DNA of 64,000 nucleotides from Anastatus disparis (Eukaryota > Arthropoda > Insecta > Hymenoptera > Eupelmidae). How positions within the stretch are numbered: position 1 is the stretch's first letter; each line of letters begins with the position of its first letter. Below, piece by piece: positions 11,710 to 23,890 of the stretch. The notes beneath the pieces are model-generated. The model did no database searches, was not told where the DNA came from, and saw only the letters and a program-made list of their open reading frames with translations. The translations under genes were made by a program, and so were the position numbers. The stretch covers positions 1,354,501 to 1,418,500 of the forward strand of contig JAFFSR010000021.1 in the NCBI GenBank assembly GCA_017163975.1, read 5' to 3'.

Positions 11710-13050
11710 TTAAGTATTTGAAGCTAAAACACGCTCAACTAACTGCTCGACTCTTTCTCTCTCTTCATTATCTAACTCAGATATCCCTGCACACTTTGCA
11801 TAAATTCTCGCTTCTTCATCCTCTTCTTTCTTCATAAAACGGCGCCACTCACCATCTAAAACTCTCCAAAGGCCACGGCCTAAACGTAAATCACAGTCAA
11901 AGGTGGCGCAAAAATCCATACCTAAGATTATGTCCTGATCCAGCTGAGATGCGCCTTTAAATTCTATATTCTTGGCACAACCGTCGATTTCTATCAGAGC
12001 TTTTAGTACGCCTAAAACTTTGGTAGCTTTTCCAGTTACTGTTCTTATAAGCGTCTCACTTAGCTGTAATTTTCGACGGAATCTCTCAGCGACTTTAGGC
12101 CCAATCAAAGATAAAGTTGCACCGGGATCTAGCAATGCCTTATATGGCTCGCCCTGTAAAACCACTATAAGAAAGTTGCGATTCTCTGTACTCACACCAG
12201 CTAACTCTTGCTGTTCTTTATAATATTCACTCTCCTTCAAAACACCCCTCCCCTCGTTTTCACTTCTCTCTCTCACTCTTTGAGGCTTCGGCTCTGTCCA
12301 GCTAATACAGTCATCTTCACTATCAGCTAAAATTTCCAAGGCCTTATTAATTTTCTCTAACTGCTGATTACCTTCGGCTTCTTCGATAATCAGCTGATTT
12401 TGTCTCTCTCTTTCATCGTAACGGAGCTTTAAAAGCTCTATACCTCTTAACGAAAATTCACTCTCTGTTAACGAGGAAAGACCGTTTTCCGTTGGCACCA
12501 TATCACAAAAACTGGGATGCCATAAGCCTCTTTTCTGTAGTTTTTGTCTCACTGCCACAGAATTGTCTTCGCTAATCACTGTTGCTTCTCTAGGCAACTT
12601 CCACTGTATATTTTCATCATTTCGCACACTCACATCACTCTCTACTAAATTTTCTTTTAATTCTCTTACCACGGCGCCACTACTATAGATTTTATTCTCT
12701 TTATAATTCTTAAATTTTTCACTCTTGTTATTTTCTCTCTCTTTATAATTCACACTCTCTGTATTTTTATCACTTTCAATATTTTTATTATCACTCTCGT
12801 TTATATCTCTCTTTTCATTTTTATTTTTCCTATTTATTTCACACTCTGTTTCTTCTACACTTTTATTCATTTTAATCTCTTCATAAATTTTATTTTCACT
12901 ACTCTCTTTAATCTTAATTTCACTACTCTTTTTAATATCATTTTCACTACACTCTTTAATTTTATTTTCCCTCTCGTGATTTTCACTAACCTTACTCTCA
13001 CTATTTTTCACATTTTCTCTATTCACGGCACTACTACTATTTATTTTCAC
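11710..13050 (-). pseudogene. Gypsy pol: low-complexity linker and retropepsin
   Basis: The first half is an Asn/Lys/Glu/Ser-rich low-complexity region. The second half carries a retropepsin-like protease with the active-site loop ALLDPGATLSLIG (a D-P-G variant of DS/TG) and the flap/C-terminal IILGMDFC motif. The protease would cut the Gag-Pol polyprotein. The upstream frame runs back without frameshift to Gag across two close stops (about 13142-13156), so Gag and Pol lie in one frame. The choice of the Met at 13050 is arbitrary; translation probably entered from Gag. Confidence 0.85.
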
Positions 13051-13155
13051 ACTCTTATTCTCTATAATAGTGGCACCACTCTCTTTTAACTCTTTATCAC
13101 GGGGAACAAAAGTACTTACTTCTGCTCCTCTCTTTGCGTGTTTCCCAGATTAGAT

Positions 13156-14811
13156 CTAAGAGCGGCAATGAGGACACGTTTTAAAAGTATACCCCGGCTT
13201 GTCGCAATTTCGACAAATTTCTCTTGGCTTTTGCGCTCTGTTAGGGCACTCTCGGCTGGAATGACCCTTGATGTTACAACTGTAACATACAATGTCAGGA
13301 CATTCCAGCGCCCTATGTCCTACTGCTTGAAATATACGGCAAACGCCAAAAAATTCGCTTTTATTGTTGCTTCTAGCCGCGGCTGCTTCTCTCATAGGTT
13401 GATATCCTCTCTCTTGTGCAGGGCGCAAGTTATCATAGCGACTGTAATTTACAGTTCGCTGTTGATTATTAGGCCACTGTGTTGCATTTCTACCTAACCA
13501 GTTATTTCCTGCTTGGCGCCAGGTGTTATCATTCCCATAACTCCTTCTATAATTTTGACTGCTTTCAAAATTATTTGGCCGCACAAGATGCTGTGTGTTC
13601 GTCGCTGGCGCTTCTATTGTTGCAGCAACGGTCACAGACTTTGGCATCTCATCTCTCTCATTTTCAATTTCTCTTTCTGAATTCAACTCATAATATAAAT
13701 TTTCTTGGCTCTTACTAACCTCTTCCCTCTTTTGCTGATTATTATTCCTCTTATTATTTCTCCTCGGCTCCTTTACAGACACTACGGCTGCGACTTCATC
13801 TTCTATAGATGCAAGCTTGTACTTACTCGTATTGCTAATAAAAGCTGCTCCCTTGATACGCATTTTCTCCGCGGGAGGAGGAGGCTTGTAACGGCTGTTT
13901 AGATCTTTCTGATCTTCCCAGCGACGCCCATAAGTCTCAAGATCATCAAGGCTATCAATTAACTTCTCCGACATCGCTTTCCTATACTCTGGCAACAGAT
14001 TTCTGTAGATTATTTCCAGCTGTTCAGCTTCCGTCGGCGGCGTCTTGAAGCGTGATACAATGTACCGCATGTTTGATAAATAGACCGAAATTTCTTTGTC
14101 TTTTCCCTGTGTTCTTCGGCGCATTTCATCTAAAAGGTCCTCTTTTCTATACTCTTTTATAAACCGTTTTCTAAAGGCTGCTTCGAACTTTTCCCAAAAA
14201 TTAAATTTACTTTTGGTTGCTCTGAACCAACGGCCTGCACTCTTAGAAAATATGCTTGGAAGTCCTTTTAGTAAATCCCTATCAGACTCTTCGGCACCGT
14301 CACGACAGTCATTCAACTCATCTATAAATTCTTCGGGATCTTCTGTTCTACTTTCACCGGTGAATGCCAGTCCCCAATATTTTAAGTGCTTTACAGCTTT
14401 TGACGTCTTTCCGTCCTTTTTCTCTTGCACTGTAACCTTACTATTCCCTTCATTTCTTGGCACTTCAACAGGCGGATATTGGGTGACACTACTGCCATCG
14501 GTATAAGAATTAGCATTAAACTCCTGTCTCACTGGTCCACAAGTTCTCTCGAAGGGCTGCCTATAATCGGTTAAAGTTCTCATGTGCGGCGCAACTCGAT
14601 CACCAACATGTTCAGCGGGCCTATAATCTTGTGTGTTCACGTAACGCACAGTCTCTGGCTCTTCTATAAAACGTGGGCGTTTGTGCAGGTGTATACCAAG
14701 GCTCGCGTTCACTACTTCAGTTAAGTGGTTGACTTGACGAAGGCCCTGATACTTGAACTGTTTCTTTTGGTAAGCGGCGGCTGCGAAACATTCGCGCATA
14801 ACAATATTCAT
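13156..14811 (-). pseudogene. Gypsy Gag (capsid and zinc knuckles)
   Basis: A retrotransposon capsid domain (about residues 145-300, with LAFTGESRTEDPEEFI, then FEAAFRKRFI) is followed by a basic, Asn-rich linker and three CCHC-like knuckles near the C terminus. The first, CRIFQAVGHRALEC, lacks the second Cys (Phe instead). The second, CYSCNIKGHSSREC, is intact. The third, CRNCDKPGYTFKTC, has Tyr in place of His. Gag packages the element RNA. The frame equals that of pol. It is one frame away from the N-terminal Gag ORF upstream, which overlaps it by about 95 bases. Confidence 0.88.
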
Positions 14812-15454
14812 ATTGTTCAGGCGTTGACTGCATTCTATTTAACGCTGCAGCTCCTGTAGTTACGCGCGCTGCTCCAGCAACAGTAAGAACGGCCTCGTTA
14901 ATTATCGACGATGATACGGTAAGCGCTGCTGAGCTATTTGCATATGTAGTAGAAACTGTCGTCGTGATAGCTGTCGAAGTTGACGCAACTGCACTCGATA
15001 CTGGCGTACGCACTTGTATATCTAATATATGCGGCCTATCTCGCGTTGGTACCGGGTGTATAGTCGCTACCGTATGAAACTGTACCTGCGGCTCTACCTC
15101 ATCTACACTAGACACGCTTCTTTCTCTTTCATCCTCGTATTGCTCTTCCGTATTTCTGAAAGTTTCGTTGCTTGGCGCTACCCCATTAGGCGCTACCCCA
15201 TCCTCATCATCCACGTTTACGAAGTCCCATTCGTACCATGGTACTAGGTTATTCTCTGGTTCAGCCTCAATGATTAACGCGCGCAACAATCCATCACGTA
15301 AAACGTTCTCACTTCCATCACAACTGCAACCGCGCACCTGTAATTCAGCTTCTAATTCAATTATACCGAGCTTTGAGACATTACGTTTAAGCGCTCTTCT
15401 ATCACGCGACGCCAATAAACTGTCCATTATAGCTGTATGTTCCGGCATTTTCAC
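14717..15454 (-). CDS. N-terminal Gag ORF with SAP-like region
   Basis: A 245-aa frame precedes the capsid ORF. Residues about 20-60 (LGIIELEAELQVRGCSCDG..LRDGLLRAL) resemble a SAP-type helix-turn-helix of the kind found at the start of some insect Gypsy Gag proteins. An acidic region and a Thr/Ser/Ala-rich linker follow. It overlaps the capsid ORF in another frame, so either a frameshift mutation split one gag or a recoding event joins the two. Function is inferred from position and the SAP-like pattern only. Confidence 0.6.
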   Translation of the reverse strand: MKMPEHTAIMDSLLASRDRRALKRNVSKLGIIELEAELQVRGCSCDGSENVLRDGLLRALIIEAEPENNLVPWYEWDFVNVDDEDGVAPNGVAPSNETFRNTEEQYEDERERSVSSVDEVEPQVQFHTVATIHPVPTRDRPHILDIQVRTPVSSAVASTSTAITTTVSTTYANSSAALTVSSSIINEAVLTVAGAARVTTGAAALNRMQSTPEQYEYCYARMFRSRRLPKETVQVSGPSSSQPLN

Positions 15455-16344
15455 TTGAAAATTTTTTTTTTTATAATAAATTATTTATTTAAAATAGCCC
15501 GTGATAAAAAAAATAAGAAAACTCTTTTCAAATTATTTATTTTAACGTATTCACGACGCACACGAAAATTGAAATTTAGATCACTTCTTAATTAAAATAA
15601 ATAAATATTCACGTTAAGTCACACGTCACACTACGAAATTTTATTATTGTTTAAACCCCGACACCACTAACAAAAACGCAAATTTCTGAATGTTTTTATT
15701 AGGTTAGGGAGGGAGGATAAAAATTCTTAGCTTATTGACTAAATATAAAAATATTCTTCTCGTGCCACTAATAAAATTTTCAATTATTCTGAAATAAATT
15801 AATTCTTTTATCGAATTGAATAAACGCCACAATACTAAAAATTTGTTCACACTTTACACTGACTCTCAGATTTTAATATTAACTTATTTAAAAAAATAAT
15901 TTAAATTTAATTTTAAATAAAACAATTTGAGTTCAAATTTATTTAAAAATACAACTATAAAAATTTGTCTCTATCAATGTTTGTCACACACAAAAAAAAT
16001 ATGATTTTATTAGTAGAATAAATTATTTATTTTAAACAAAGAGAGAAAAATAATGATTTCTTGCAATATAAAATAAATAAAATTCACTAACGTGGCACGA
16101 GGTTATATACATAAGATATATTAAAATATGTTAATATCTAAAAATATGTTATGTACTTATGTATGTATAATAAAGAAAATATCACTTAGCTATGACACCA
16201 CTACACTGAAATGCGTATGCTTGCTTCACACATAACTATCGCCTGCTACTACACACACATCTACTATCACACTTGAGAAAAAAATTATTTTATGTCGAAA
16301 CTAAAAAAAAATACTTTATTTAAACAATTATCTCGGCTTCCGCC
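15455..16344 (-). other. 5' leader of the Gypsy element
   Basis: About 900 bp of AT-rich sequence between the primer-binding site and the gag start, with no coding frame. This is the expected position of the packaging leader. Confidence 0.6.
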
Positions 16345-16362
16345 TCAAACGTTAGGGCGCCA
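16345..16362 (-). other. Primer-binding site of the Gypsy element
   Basis: On the minus strand the sequence TGGCGCCCTAACG starts seven bases after the 5' LTR. TGG at this place pairs with the CCA end of a tRNA. The first eight bases match those of tRNA-Lys-type sites, but the rest does not match a tRNA I can name. Confidence 0.7.
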
Positions 16363-16369
16363 TTAAATT

Positions 16370-18864
16370 TGTGACGATGTATTTGCGACGACGTCGTCGC
16401 AGTATCCCGAATCGCCAAAATCTAAAAATTTATTAAAACATGATAACCGATGAGACTATCACAGAGGGGATCCGCCGAGATTCACGCGTTCGGGAGACGC
16501 GCGTATTCTTCTATTCTACCTTTGTATACCAAATCTTTTCTAATTTTTTTTATCTCTCTAAAAACACACTTTTAATTTCAAGATATTCTTTCTGTTAAAT
16601 TTCTTTTAACGTACTCTCTCTCTCTCACACACACTAGGTTCAATTAGTAAAAATAGAAGAATACACCACAATTAGTTTTGAAGAAAAATATTATAATTTA
16701 ACTTCTTTCTATCACAGACTTTTACACTCATTTTAAATTTATAACACATAAAAAAAAAGAAAATACTGATAATAATCAGGCGCATAGATTTGTCACGGGC
16801 GAAATTACAAAAATCTTTTTTTATGTCTATGCTATACATAACTCACTCACTCTCTCTCGTTTCTCCTTGCGTCTTTCTCTCTCTCTCTCTCTTTTTCACT
16901 CGCTCTCCTATACCGCGCGGCTAGTGGGCTCTGACATAGACGGTCGCGCCACTGCCTCTCCACGGCACCGCAGGCTCTGCTCGCTTTCTGTCTCTATTAT
17001 ACCTCCCCCTTATTTTCGAATTCTACACTGACTTCCACGAACTCGGCGCGATTCTCGCGACTATCAACTAAAATTTTATTTATATGGAAATTTCTTACCA
17101 ACGGTTTTCACGCACGGCTATTTACAAACTTTACACTTTTTTTCACACTAATTATTACACATATAAAAGGAAATTGAATAAATAACTTCTAATAAATTTC
17201 AATCTCGCGGTTCTCGTTACACCTTTTTTTACTTTCACACTACTATTTCATTCCACACACACATACGAATCTACATATACAGAAAATCGCGCTAGATAAA
17301 AGAAAAGAACAATTTAATTTAACATATAGTAAATTGTAAATAGTAAAGAAAAGAGATTTTTAAGTATGAATTTAACTAAAATTAAAAGTATTTTTCTATT
17401 TCTTTACCGGCACACAAACATTCAATGCAAGCATACGTGCTAAGAAATTTCACACTATACCTTAGACAAAGAGAGCTTTTCTTCGCTTTCCTCCTCGCTG
17501 GTGATCGCTACTCTGATCGGCTCCCTCTCACTCTCTCGCTATCTCGATACACCCGCTGGTGAAGCTACCCTGGGCCTTTCGACGCCAGGCCGTATCCTCT
17601 CTCTCTCTCTCTCTCTGGATGGTTAGAAATTTTCTTTTTATCTACACGAACACAATGAAAAGAGGCGCAACTACACTCTGATATACACACGCTATTTTGA
17701 ATAAACGAACGCTCTTTATTCTCTCTTTATTTCTTTTATAAAATCTTGCGGCCTTTGTTAAACAATTGAAATTTTACACATTAATTTAAGATTTTTGTAG
17801 GCTACGCACAAAAAGAAAAAATCTTTACACGGGTGCTACGAAAATTACATACGAAAAATAAAAAAAAAAAGAAAATCACAGGCTCTACTACGCTGACTCT
17901 AAATAATTTATTAGTATTTATCTCACACGAAAACTCTTTTATAGAAAATTAAACACAAATAATATAAAACTCGACACAAGAAAACTCTTTCTTAACAAAG
18001 GCACACTCTCGAAACAAAAAAAAATCTCGGATTCTCTCTCTGAACACGACCGCTTCGCTGCAAGACTCGACAACGATTGACGACAAGGCCCGCTTTGTTC
18101 GGCGAGGAACGACAAGTCCGTTGACGGCGGGCCAATCACAGCGCTTCGTTTTCGACAAAATATTAACTAACAATCGGCGCGTAACAATCTCATTGGCTAT
18201 TATTTATTTCCGTTTCGCGCTCTTTTATTACTAACTAATTTAACAAATAAATTAATAAATTGTTACCTCTAACACACTCGTATTAATTATTTTAAATTAA
18301 TTTCAACTAATATAATAAATTATGACGCATAAAATACTATTTCTTTCAAGAGAGACGCCGGTGCTTAGTCCTTCTTTCGCTCTCTCTTTTTCTCGCTCGC
18401 ACGCATGTATTGGTTCTCTCGCTCACTCTCACTTGAATACTAATACGCAGCTTTACACTTGTTTGACACATATGCCTAATAGAAAATCTTTTGCTTCGAT
18501 TTATAAATTACAAAAAGTCTTTATAGTTCGCTTTAGTCTTTTTCTCTTCATCTTCTTTCTTTCTTGTTTTTCTTTCTTCCTTCGGCGCAAACAAACTCTC
18601 TTGTTATTTTCGTTCTTTTACTATGATGTCTAGGCAGACGAAATCGAGCGGGAAAATCGCTCGATTCAAATTTTATAACTACGGCTCCGACCCATGAAAA
18701 ATAAAATTCATACAACATTTTTAATAAAATAAAATCATACAAATATTACACCTTGTTAAGTAGTATCTAGAGAGAAAAAAGATTCATTTAAAAAAAACGT
18801 ACGCTCTACAGTTTTATAATAATTTAATTCTCTTAATAAAATAGCGATGCCGAACGGCGTCGCA
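16370..18864 (-). repeat. Gypsy LTR (5' LTR in element orientation)
   Basis: 2495 bp direct copy of 6451-8930. Differences are concentrated in the outermost ~130 bp (about seven substitutions plus an ~8-bp TCTTCTAT length change near 16508). The remainder shows only scattered changes and microsatellite length variation. Confidence 0.95.
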
Positions 18865-20708
18865 CTTTTTTTGCGCCTTATACTTTTTGGGCCCAATGAT
18901 TTTTTCTTCTCTTCATTTTTTGAGCCATATATTTTTTGGGCCTTCCATTTTTTCGGGCTCATTAATTTTGTTTTTTCTATATTTTTCGAGCCATATATTT
19001 TTTTGGGCCTTACATTTTTTTTGCCCAATAATTTTTTAATCTCTATATTTTTTGAGCATTACATTTTTTTTGGGCCCAATAATTTTTTCTTCTCTATATT
19101 TTTTACGCGTTATATTTTCTTGAGCCTTTTTTTGGGCCCAATATTTTTATGGGCCCAATATTTTTTCGGGCCCAATCTTTTATTGGGCCTTATATTTTCT
19201 TGAGCCTTATATTTTATTCGGACCTATACTTTTTTGGGTCTTAAATTTTTACGGCCCGATGGTTTTTTCTTCTCTATATTTTTTGAGCCTTATATTTTTT
19301 TGGGCCCAGTAATTTTTCTTCTCTATATTTTTTACGCATTATATTTTCTTGGGCCTTTTATTTTTTTGTGCCCAATATTTTTTAGGTCTTATATTTTCTT
19401 GAGCGTTAAATTTTTTTGGGACTTATACTTTTTTGGGCCTTACATTTGTTGGGCCCAATAATTTTTCCTTTCCTATATTTTTTGAGCCTTATATTTTTTT
19501 GTGCCTTTTATTTTTTTGGGCCCGATTATTTTTTCTTTTTTATATTTTTTTAACATTATATTTTCTTGGGCCTTTTTTTAAGCCTAATATTTTTTTGGGC
19601 TTACATTTACTTGAGCCTTATATTTTTTTTGGACTTAAACATTATTTTTGGCCTTCTACTTTTTGGGCCCAATAATTTTTTTCCCTGTATATTTTTTGAT
19701 CCATATATTTTTTGGGCCTCACATTTTGTTGGGCCCAATAATTTTTTCTATTCTATATTTTTAAGCTATATTTTTTTGGGCCTTACATTTTTTTAGGCCA
19801 AATAATTTTTTCTATTTTATGTTTTTTGAGCATTATATTTTTTAAGCCTTACACTTTTTTGGGCCTAATAATTTTTTCTCCTTTATATTTTTTGAGCATT
19901 ATATTTTCTCGGATCTTTTTTTTTGGCTTTAAATTTTTTTGGGCCAAATAATTTCTTCTTCTCTTTATTTTTTAAGCATTAATTCTCTTGAGCCTTTTTT
20001 TTTGTCCAATATTTGTTTAAGCCTTATATTTTCTTAAGCTTGATATTTTTTTTGGACGTAAACCTTTTTTTGGGCCTTATATTTCTTTAGCCCAATGATT
20101 TTTTCTTCTTTATATTTTTGAAGCCTTGTATTTTTTTGGGCCCAATAATTTTTTCTTTTCTATATTTTTTACCCATTATATTTTCTTGGGCTTTTTATTT
20201 TTATGTGCCCAATATTTTTTGGGTCTTATATTTGCTTGAGCCTTATATTTTCTTGGAACTTATACTTTTATTGGGCCTTACATTTTTTGGGCCCAATAAT
20301 TTTTCCTTTTCTATATTTTTTGAGCCTTATATTTTTTTTGGCCCAATAATTATTTCTTCTCTATATTTTTCGAACATTATATTTTCTTGGACCTTTTTTT
20401 TTGGGCCTGATATTTTTTCGGGCCCAATAACTTTGTCTCCTCTATATTTTTGAGCATTATATTTTCTTGAGCCTTTTTTTGGGTCTAATATTTCGTTGGG
20501 CCTAATATTTTTTTGGGCCTTATATTTTCTTGAGCTTGATATTTTTATTGGACGTATACATTTTTTTGGGTCTTATATTTTTTGGGTCCAATGTTTTTAT
20601 GGGCCCAATATTTTTTTGGGCTCAATATTGTTTTGGGCCTTATATTTTCTTGAACCTTATATTTTTTCTGGGCCCCATGGTTTTTTCTTCTTTATATTTT
20701 TTAAGCCT
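18865..20708 (+). repeat. T-rich GGGCC satellite, block 2
   Basis: Same units and orientation as block 1. It begins directly at the Gypsy target duplication and ends at the target duplication GCCT (20705-20708) of the next LTR element. Confidence 0.95.
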
Positions 20709-21444
20709 TGTAATAGATCCTATAGGATATGTATTATTTATTTAAATTTCGCGCTTGTATTTGTACGCCATTGCGTGGCGCTGGCGCTACTTGCGCCATT
20801 TGACGACGAAGAGCAAGAAGAAAACGACGCCATTGAGCGTCAGACGCTGTGGAGACGTCCCACGAGACGGAGGTCAACGCTGACTCCGATCTCTCATAAT
20901 TATATTGCGACACCAGGAGGTCAGCGCTGACTCCTGTATAGTTTCTTTTTAAACAATATTGGTTAGAAGATCTCAAGGCGGCTTCTCGGATCTCATTTGT
21001 GGGCCAGACGACAATGGCGTCCTGGGGATCGAGCGGTTGCATCATCTTATATTAGGTAACGTGAGACTTCGCACGAGAGCATATTTTAAAGTATTGAAAT
21101 TCCCTCCACAGGGTTATATGATTGGATAAAAAAGTGTATTCGCATAATTAACGAGTAATGATAATTCTCGCAAAAATAAAAGTAATAAGACACATGTGAC
21201 GCGTTCGCACAAGCATATAAGAAAAGACAACGCTTCATCAATATTCTTAAATTGTTAGGCTGCGCACGACAGGCTCGCTAGCGAACATTATGTTATATTT
21301 TGTATATTGAATAATTTTTCCACCTATAAATAAAACCATCATTTCCATTTAATTGATTGATATCATTTATTATTATCAGTGAATATTTACTACAATCAAA
21401 TAATCTAAAATATACATATATATAAACAAAGTAAATTCACTATA
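20709..21444 (+). repeat. 5' LTR of the gag-bearing element
   Basis: 736 bp, starting TGTAATAGATCCTATAGG and ending CACTATA. Identical in length to 23669-24404, with only a couple of substitutions noticed (for example near 20858 and 21314). It carries an antisense 103-codon frame of no recognised family. Confidence 0.93.
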
Positions 21445-21445
21445 A

Positions 21446-21463
21446 TTGGCGCTCAACTAGAGG
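21446..21463 (+). other. Putative primer-binding site
   Basis: TTGGCGCTCAACTAGAGG starts right after the 5' LTR; TGG would pair with a tRNA CCA end. The tRNA was not identified. Confidence 0.5.
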
Positions 21464-21552
21464 TATAGCGAGCTGCGTGCGTATTGCCATAAACTAAAAT
21501 ATTAATTCGTGGAATTTTTTGCCGAGGCGATTGATGACAAGCTACATCTATA

Positions 21553-22188
21553 ATGGCGAGTATGGAGGAGTTAAGGGAGATGTTACGGCGCATAGAAAAC
21601 CAAGCAGCGGCTGTCGCCAAGGAAAATGAGATCCTTGGAAATCAGATTAAGATTTTAACGGAGGAAAATGGAAAATGGAGACAGCGGCTCAATGACGTCA
21701 TACATTTGTCGGTACACGAAACCACGGTGGTCATGAACGACGCTACAACGCGAACAGCGACACCTGACGTAAATGGAAGAAATGAACAACAGCCGATAAG
21801 CGTAACGGTAAATCAGCAGAGCAACAGCGTAAATGGCGAAAGTAATTTAATGCGTGGTAATGGCGATGTAAGTACGATGCTCATCGAGGGTTTATTGGAT
21901 AGATTTGAGTGTACACAGATAAATGTTACGATTCCCACGTTTGACGGTTATAAGGGCAATGCCCGCGAATATATTGAAAATCTAAATAAGTATTTCGTGC
22001 GTAAAAAAGTAAGAGAGGAGCACAAATTAATAGTTGCGGAGGAGACACTCAGAGGGCGCGCTAAAGCATGGTTTGAGGCTAGATATCAGCCATTTTGTGA
22101 TTATGAACATTTTAAAATTTTGTTCCTTAAGGAATTTGACTCGATACAAGCTAGAATTTGCATAAAAAACCGAATGGGCAAATCGTAA
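21553..22188 (+). pseudogene. Gag, N-terminal and capsid part
   Basis: Residues 1-45 form a predicted coiled coil (heptad-like Leu/Ile with Glu/Lys). Residues about 125-205 match a retrotransposon capsid (VTIPTFDGYKGNAREYI, then LRGRAKAWFEARY). The frame ends at a stop after a run of six A (22164-22169). The remainder of the capsid continues in the +1 frame and feeds the ORF at 22226. One extra A in the run, or +1 recoding there, would explain the split. The heptamer AAAAAAC also fits a -1 site, but -1 leads to the wrong frame. Confidence 0.85.
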
Positions 22189-22225
22189 ATTTAGAAAAAC
22201 GGATCATTCATTATATGAATATTTT

Positions 22226-23890
22226 ATGGAACAATTGAAAACCGCAAAATATTTTACGCCGAGATTAGACGAATATGAGATAAATCTTATGATAGTTAAA
22301 CAATTGCCGCGACATGCGAGGGATATTCTTGCAACGGTAAGCTTCGGAGATACGGACAGAGTCGCGAAGACTCTTGCAAATTTAGACGAGTCCTACAAGG
22401 ACAATATTAATGATAGACCTTCGTTGCTTCGTGAAAAGAATCAAATCAATTATATACGTAAAATCGTAACTAATAATACTGGAAATTCTGAATATTTGCA
22501 TGCTCCCAATACTGTAAATTGGGGAGAAAGTAATTATGATCAATATGTAATTAATGATAAAAATCGTGAGATGAGTATGCAGTCGCAAATGAGGCAGGCT
22601 AGCATTAATGTAATTAGGTTAGAGTATGAGTACGGGTGTGATACGGAACAAAATGTCGGTGAGGAATGTAGGTATGAGTGTGATGTTGATGTGAGTGATG
22701 ACAACGTACGTAACGACGTACAAGTACAGCAGCAAGATGAAAAAACAGGTGAAATAGTACAACCTGAAAAGAACGTAGATAATTGTGAGGATTTGGTTGG
22801 GCACACTCATTCGAGTGATGAATTTAATAATATTTCTGACCATCGGTCATTAGCGTTTTGTTTAAATTCGCCGGTTATTAATGCGCGGGTAATTCGGTGG
22901 ATCTTATGTGCAAAACAATATTTTTGCAATAACAAATACGGTAAAATTGGTAATAGTTTGGTTGCGGACATTTTCACTAGGTGCTTTCTAGGGGGGTCGG
23001 TTGACAAGCAATTTGATAATAAATATGTTAAGCAAGCATCTCAGGAAAATGACGTAAGCTTTCATGAGACTTGCTCGATTAATTCGATTGCTGAACGCAG
23101 TGCGTATCAAGAATTGTTAAACGGGTTCAAGCGGAATAGTCAATACCAAGGGGGTGATATTGTTCGTCAAGAGCGAATGACGAAGGTTCAGAAAGATTTT
23201 AAAAATGAGAAATGGGATAAACGGGAGAGACGCTATTTGTCACATGGCGTGGTTGATAAAGCTTTAAAATGTACTCTTGTAACATTGGGATGTGCGGGGG
23301 CCGCGAAGTTATTTGAATGTCCAGTGGAATTCTTTTATTGGCGGCGTAGACGTAAAAAATATGTATATGCGGTGGTGTGTGTATGTATATATTGTAAAGT
23401 GTGGGTGATGAGTGTCGTACGAGATCATCTGCGAATGGTCTATAATTTTGTAAAACGAGCCTCGATAGAAGTAGGGTTAATTTCTGTATCAATCTTTGTA
23501 GGAAGAATCATATTTGTTTGTATATATGTTAAATTGATAGGTATGGTGGTAGAGGCGTGGGCCGCGGTGCGCTTCCGTACGCTTTGTTTATGGGCACTAG
23601 TGGTCTACGGCTCTATTACATGTATTTACAGACGACTCTATTGCCTGAGTGTCGTCTTCGGGGGCAATTGTAATAGATCCTATAGGATATGTATTATTTA
23701 TTTAAATTTCGCGCTTGTATTTGTACGCCATTGCGTGGCGCTGGCGCTACTTGCGCCATTTGACGACGAAGAGCAAGAAGAAAACGACGCCATTGAGCGT
23801 CAGACGCTGTGGAGACGTTCCACGAGACGGAGGTCAACGCTGACTCCGATCTCTCATAATTATATTGCGACACCAGGAGGTCAGCGCTGA
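22226..23890 (+). pseudogene. Gag C-terminus fused to a pol scrap and an unrecognised membrane-like tail
   Basis: Residues 1-60 complete the capsid (INLMIVKQLPRHARDIL). A polar, acidic stretch follows. Near residues 205-255 (22837-22985) the sequence SDHRSLAFCLN..VIRWIL..GNSLVADIFTR matches the end of a Gypsy RNase H domain, showing that the frame crosses a pol deletion junction. The last third has several hydrophobic segments (for example VGLISVSIFVGRIIFVCIYV) beside Arg-rich patches. I do not recognise it; it could be an env remnant. The frame then runs 222 bases into the 3' LTR, which is unlikely to be meaningful. Confidence 0.6.

Larger units (their letters stand above)
6451..18864 (-). 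mobile_element. Ty3/Gypsy LTR retrotransposon, near full length, minus strand
   Basis: Two long direct repeats (6451-8930 and 16370-18864) flank a 7.4-kb interior encoding Gag, protease, RT, RNase H and integrase in the canonical Gypsy order on the minus strand. The element ends in TG..CA and is flanked by CTTT on both sides (6447-6450 and 18865-18868), a 4-bp target duplication. A primer-binding site and a polypurine tract sit next to the LTRs. The element split a continuous satellite. No env is seen. Several in-frame stops in gag-pol indicate it is no longer autonomous. Confidence 0.95.

Noticed and set aside
13138..13497. Plus-strand frames opposite gag-pol
   Set aside because: Shadow frames of the minus-strand gag; no independent evidence.
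22162..22170. Programmed -1 frameshift site (A AAA AAC) in gag
   Set aside because: The downstream capsid lies in the +1 frame, not -1.
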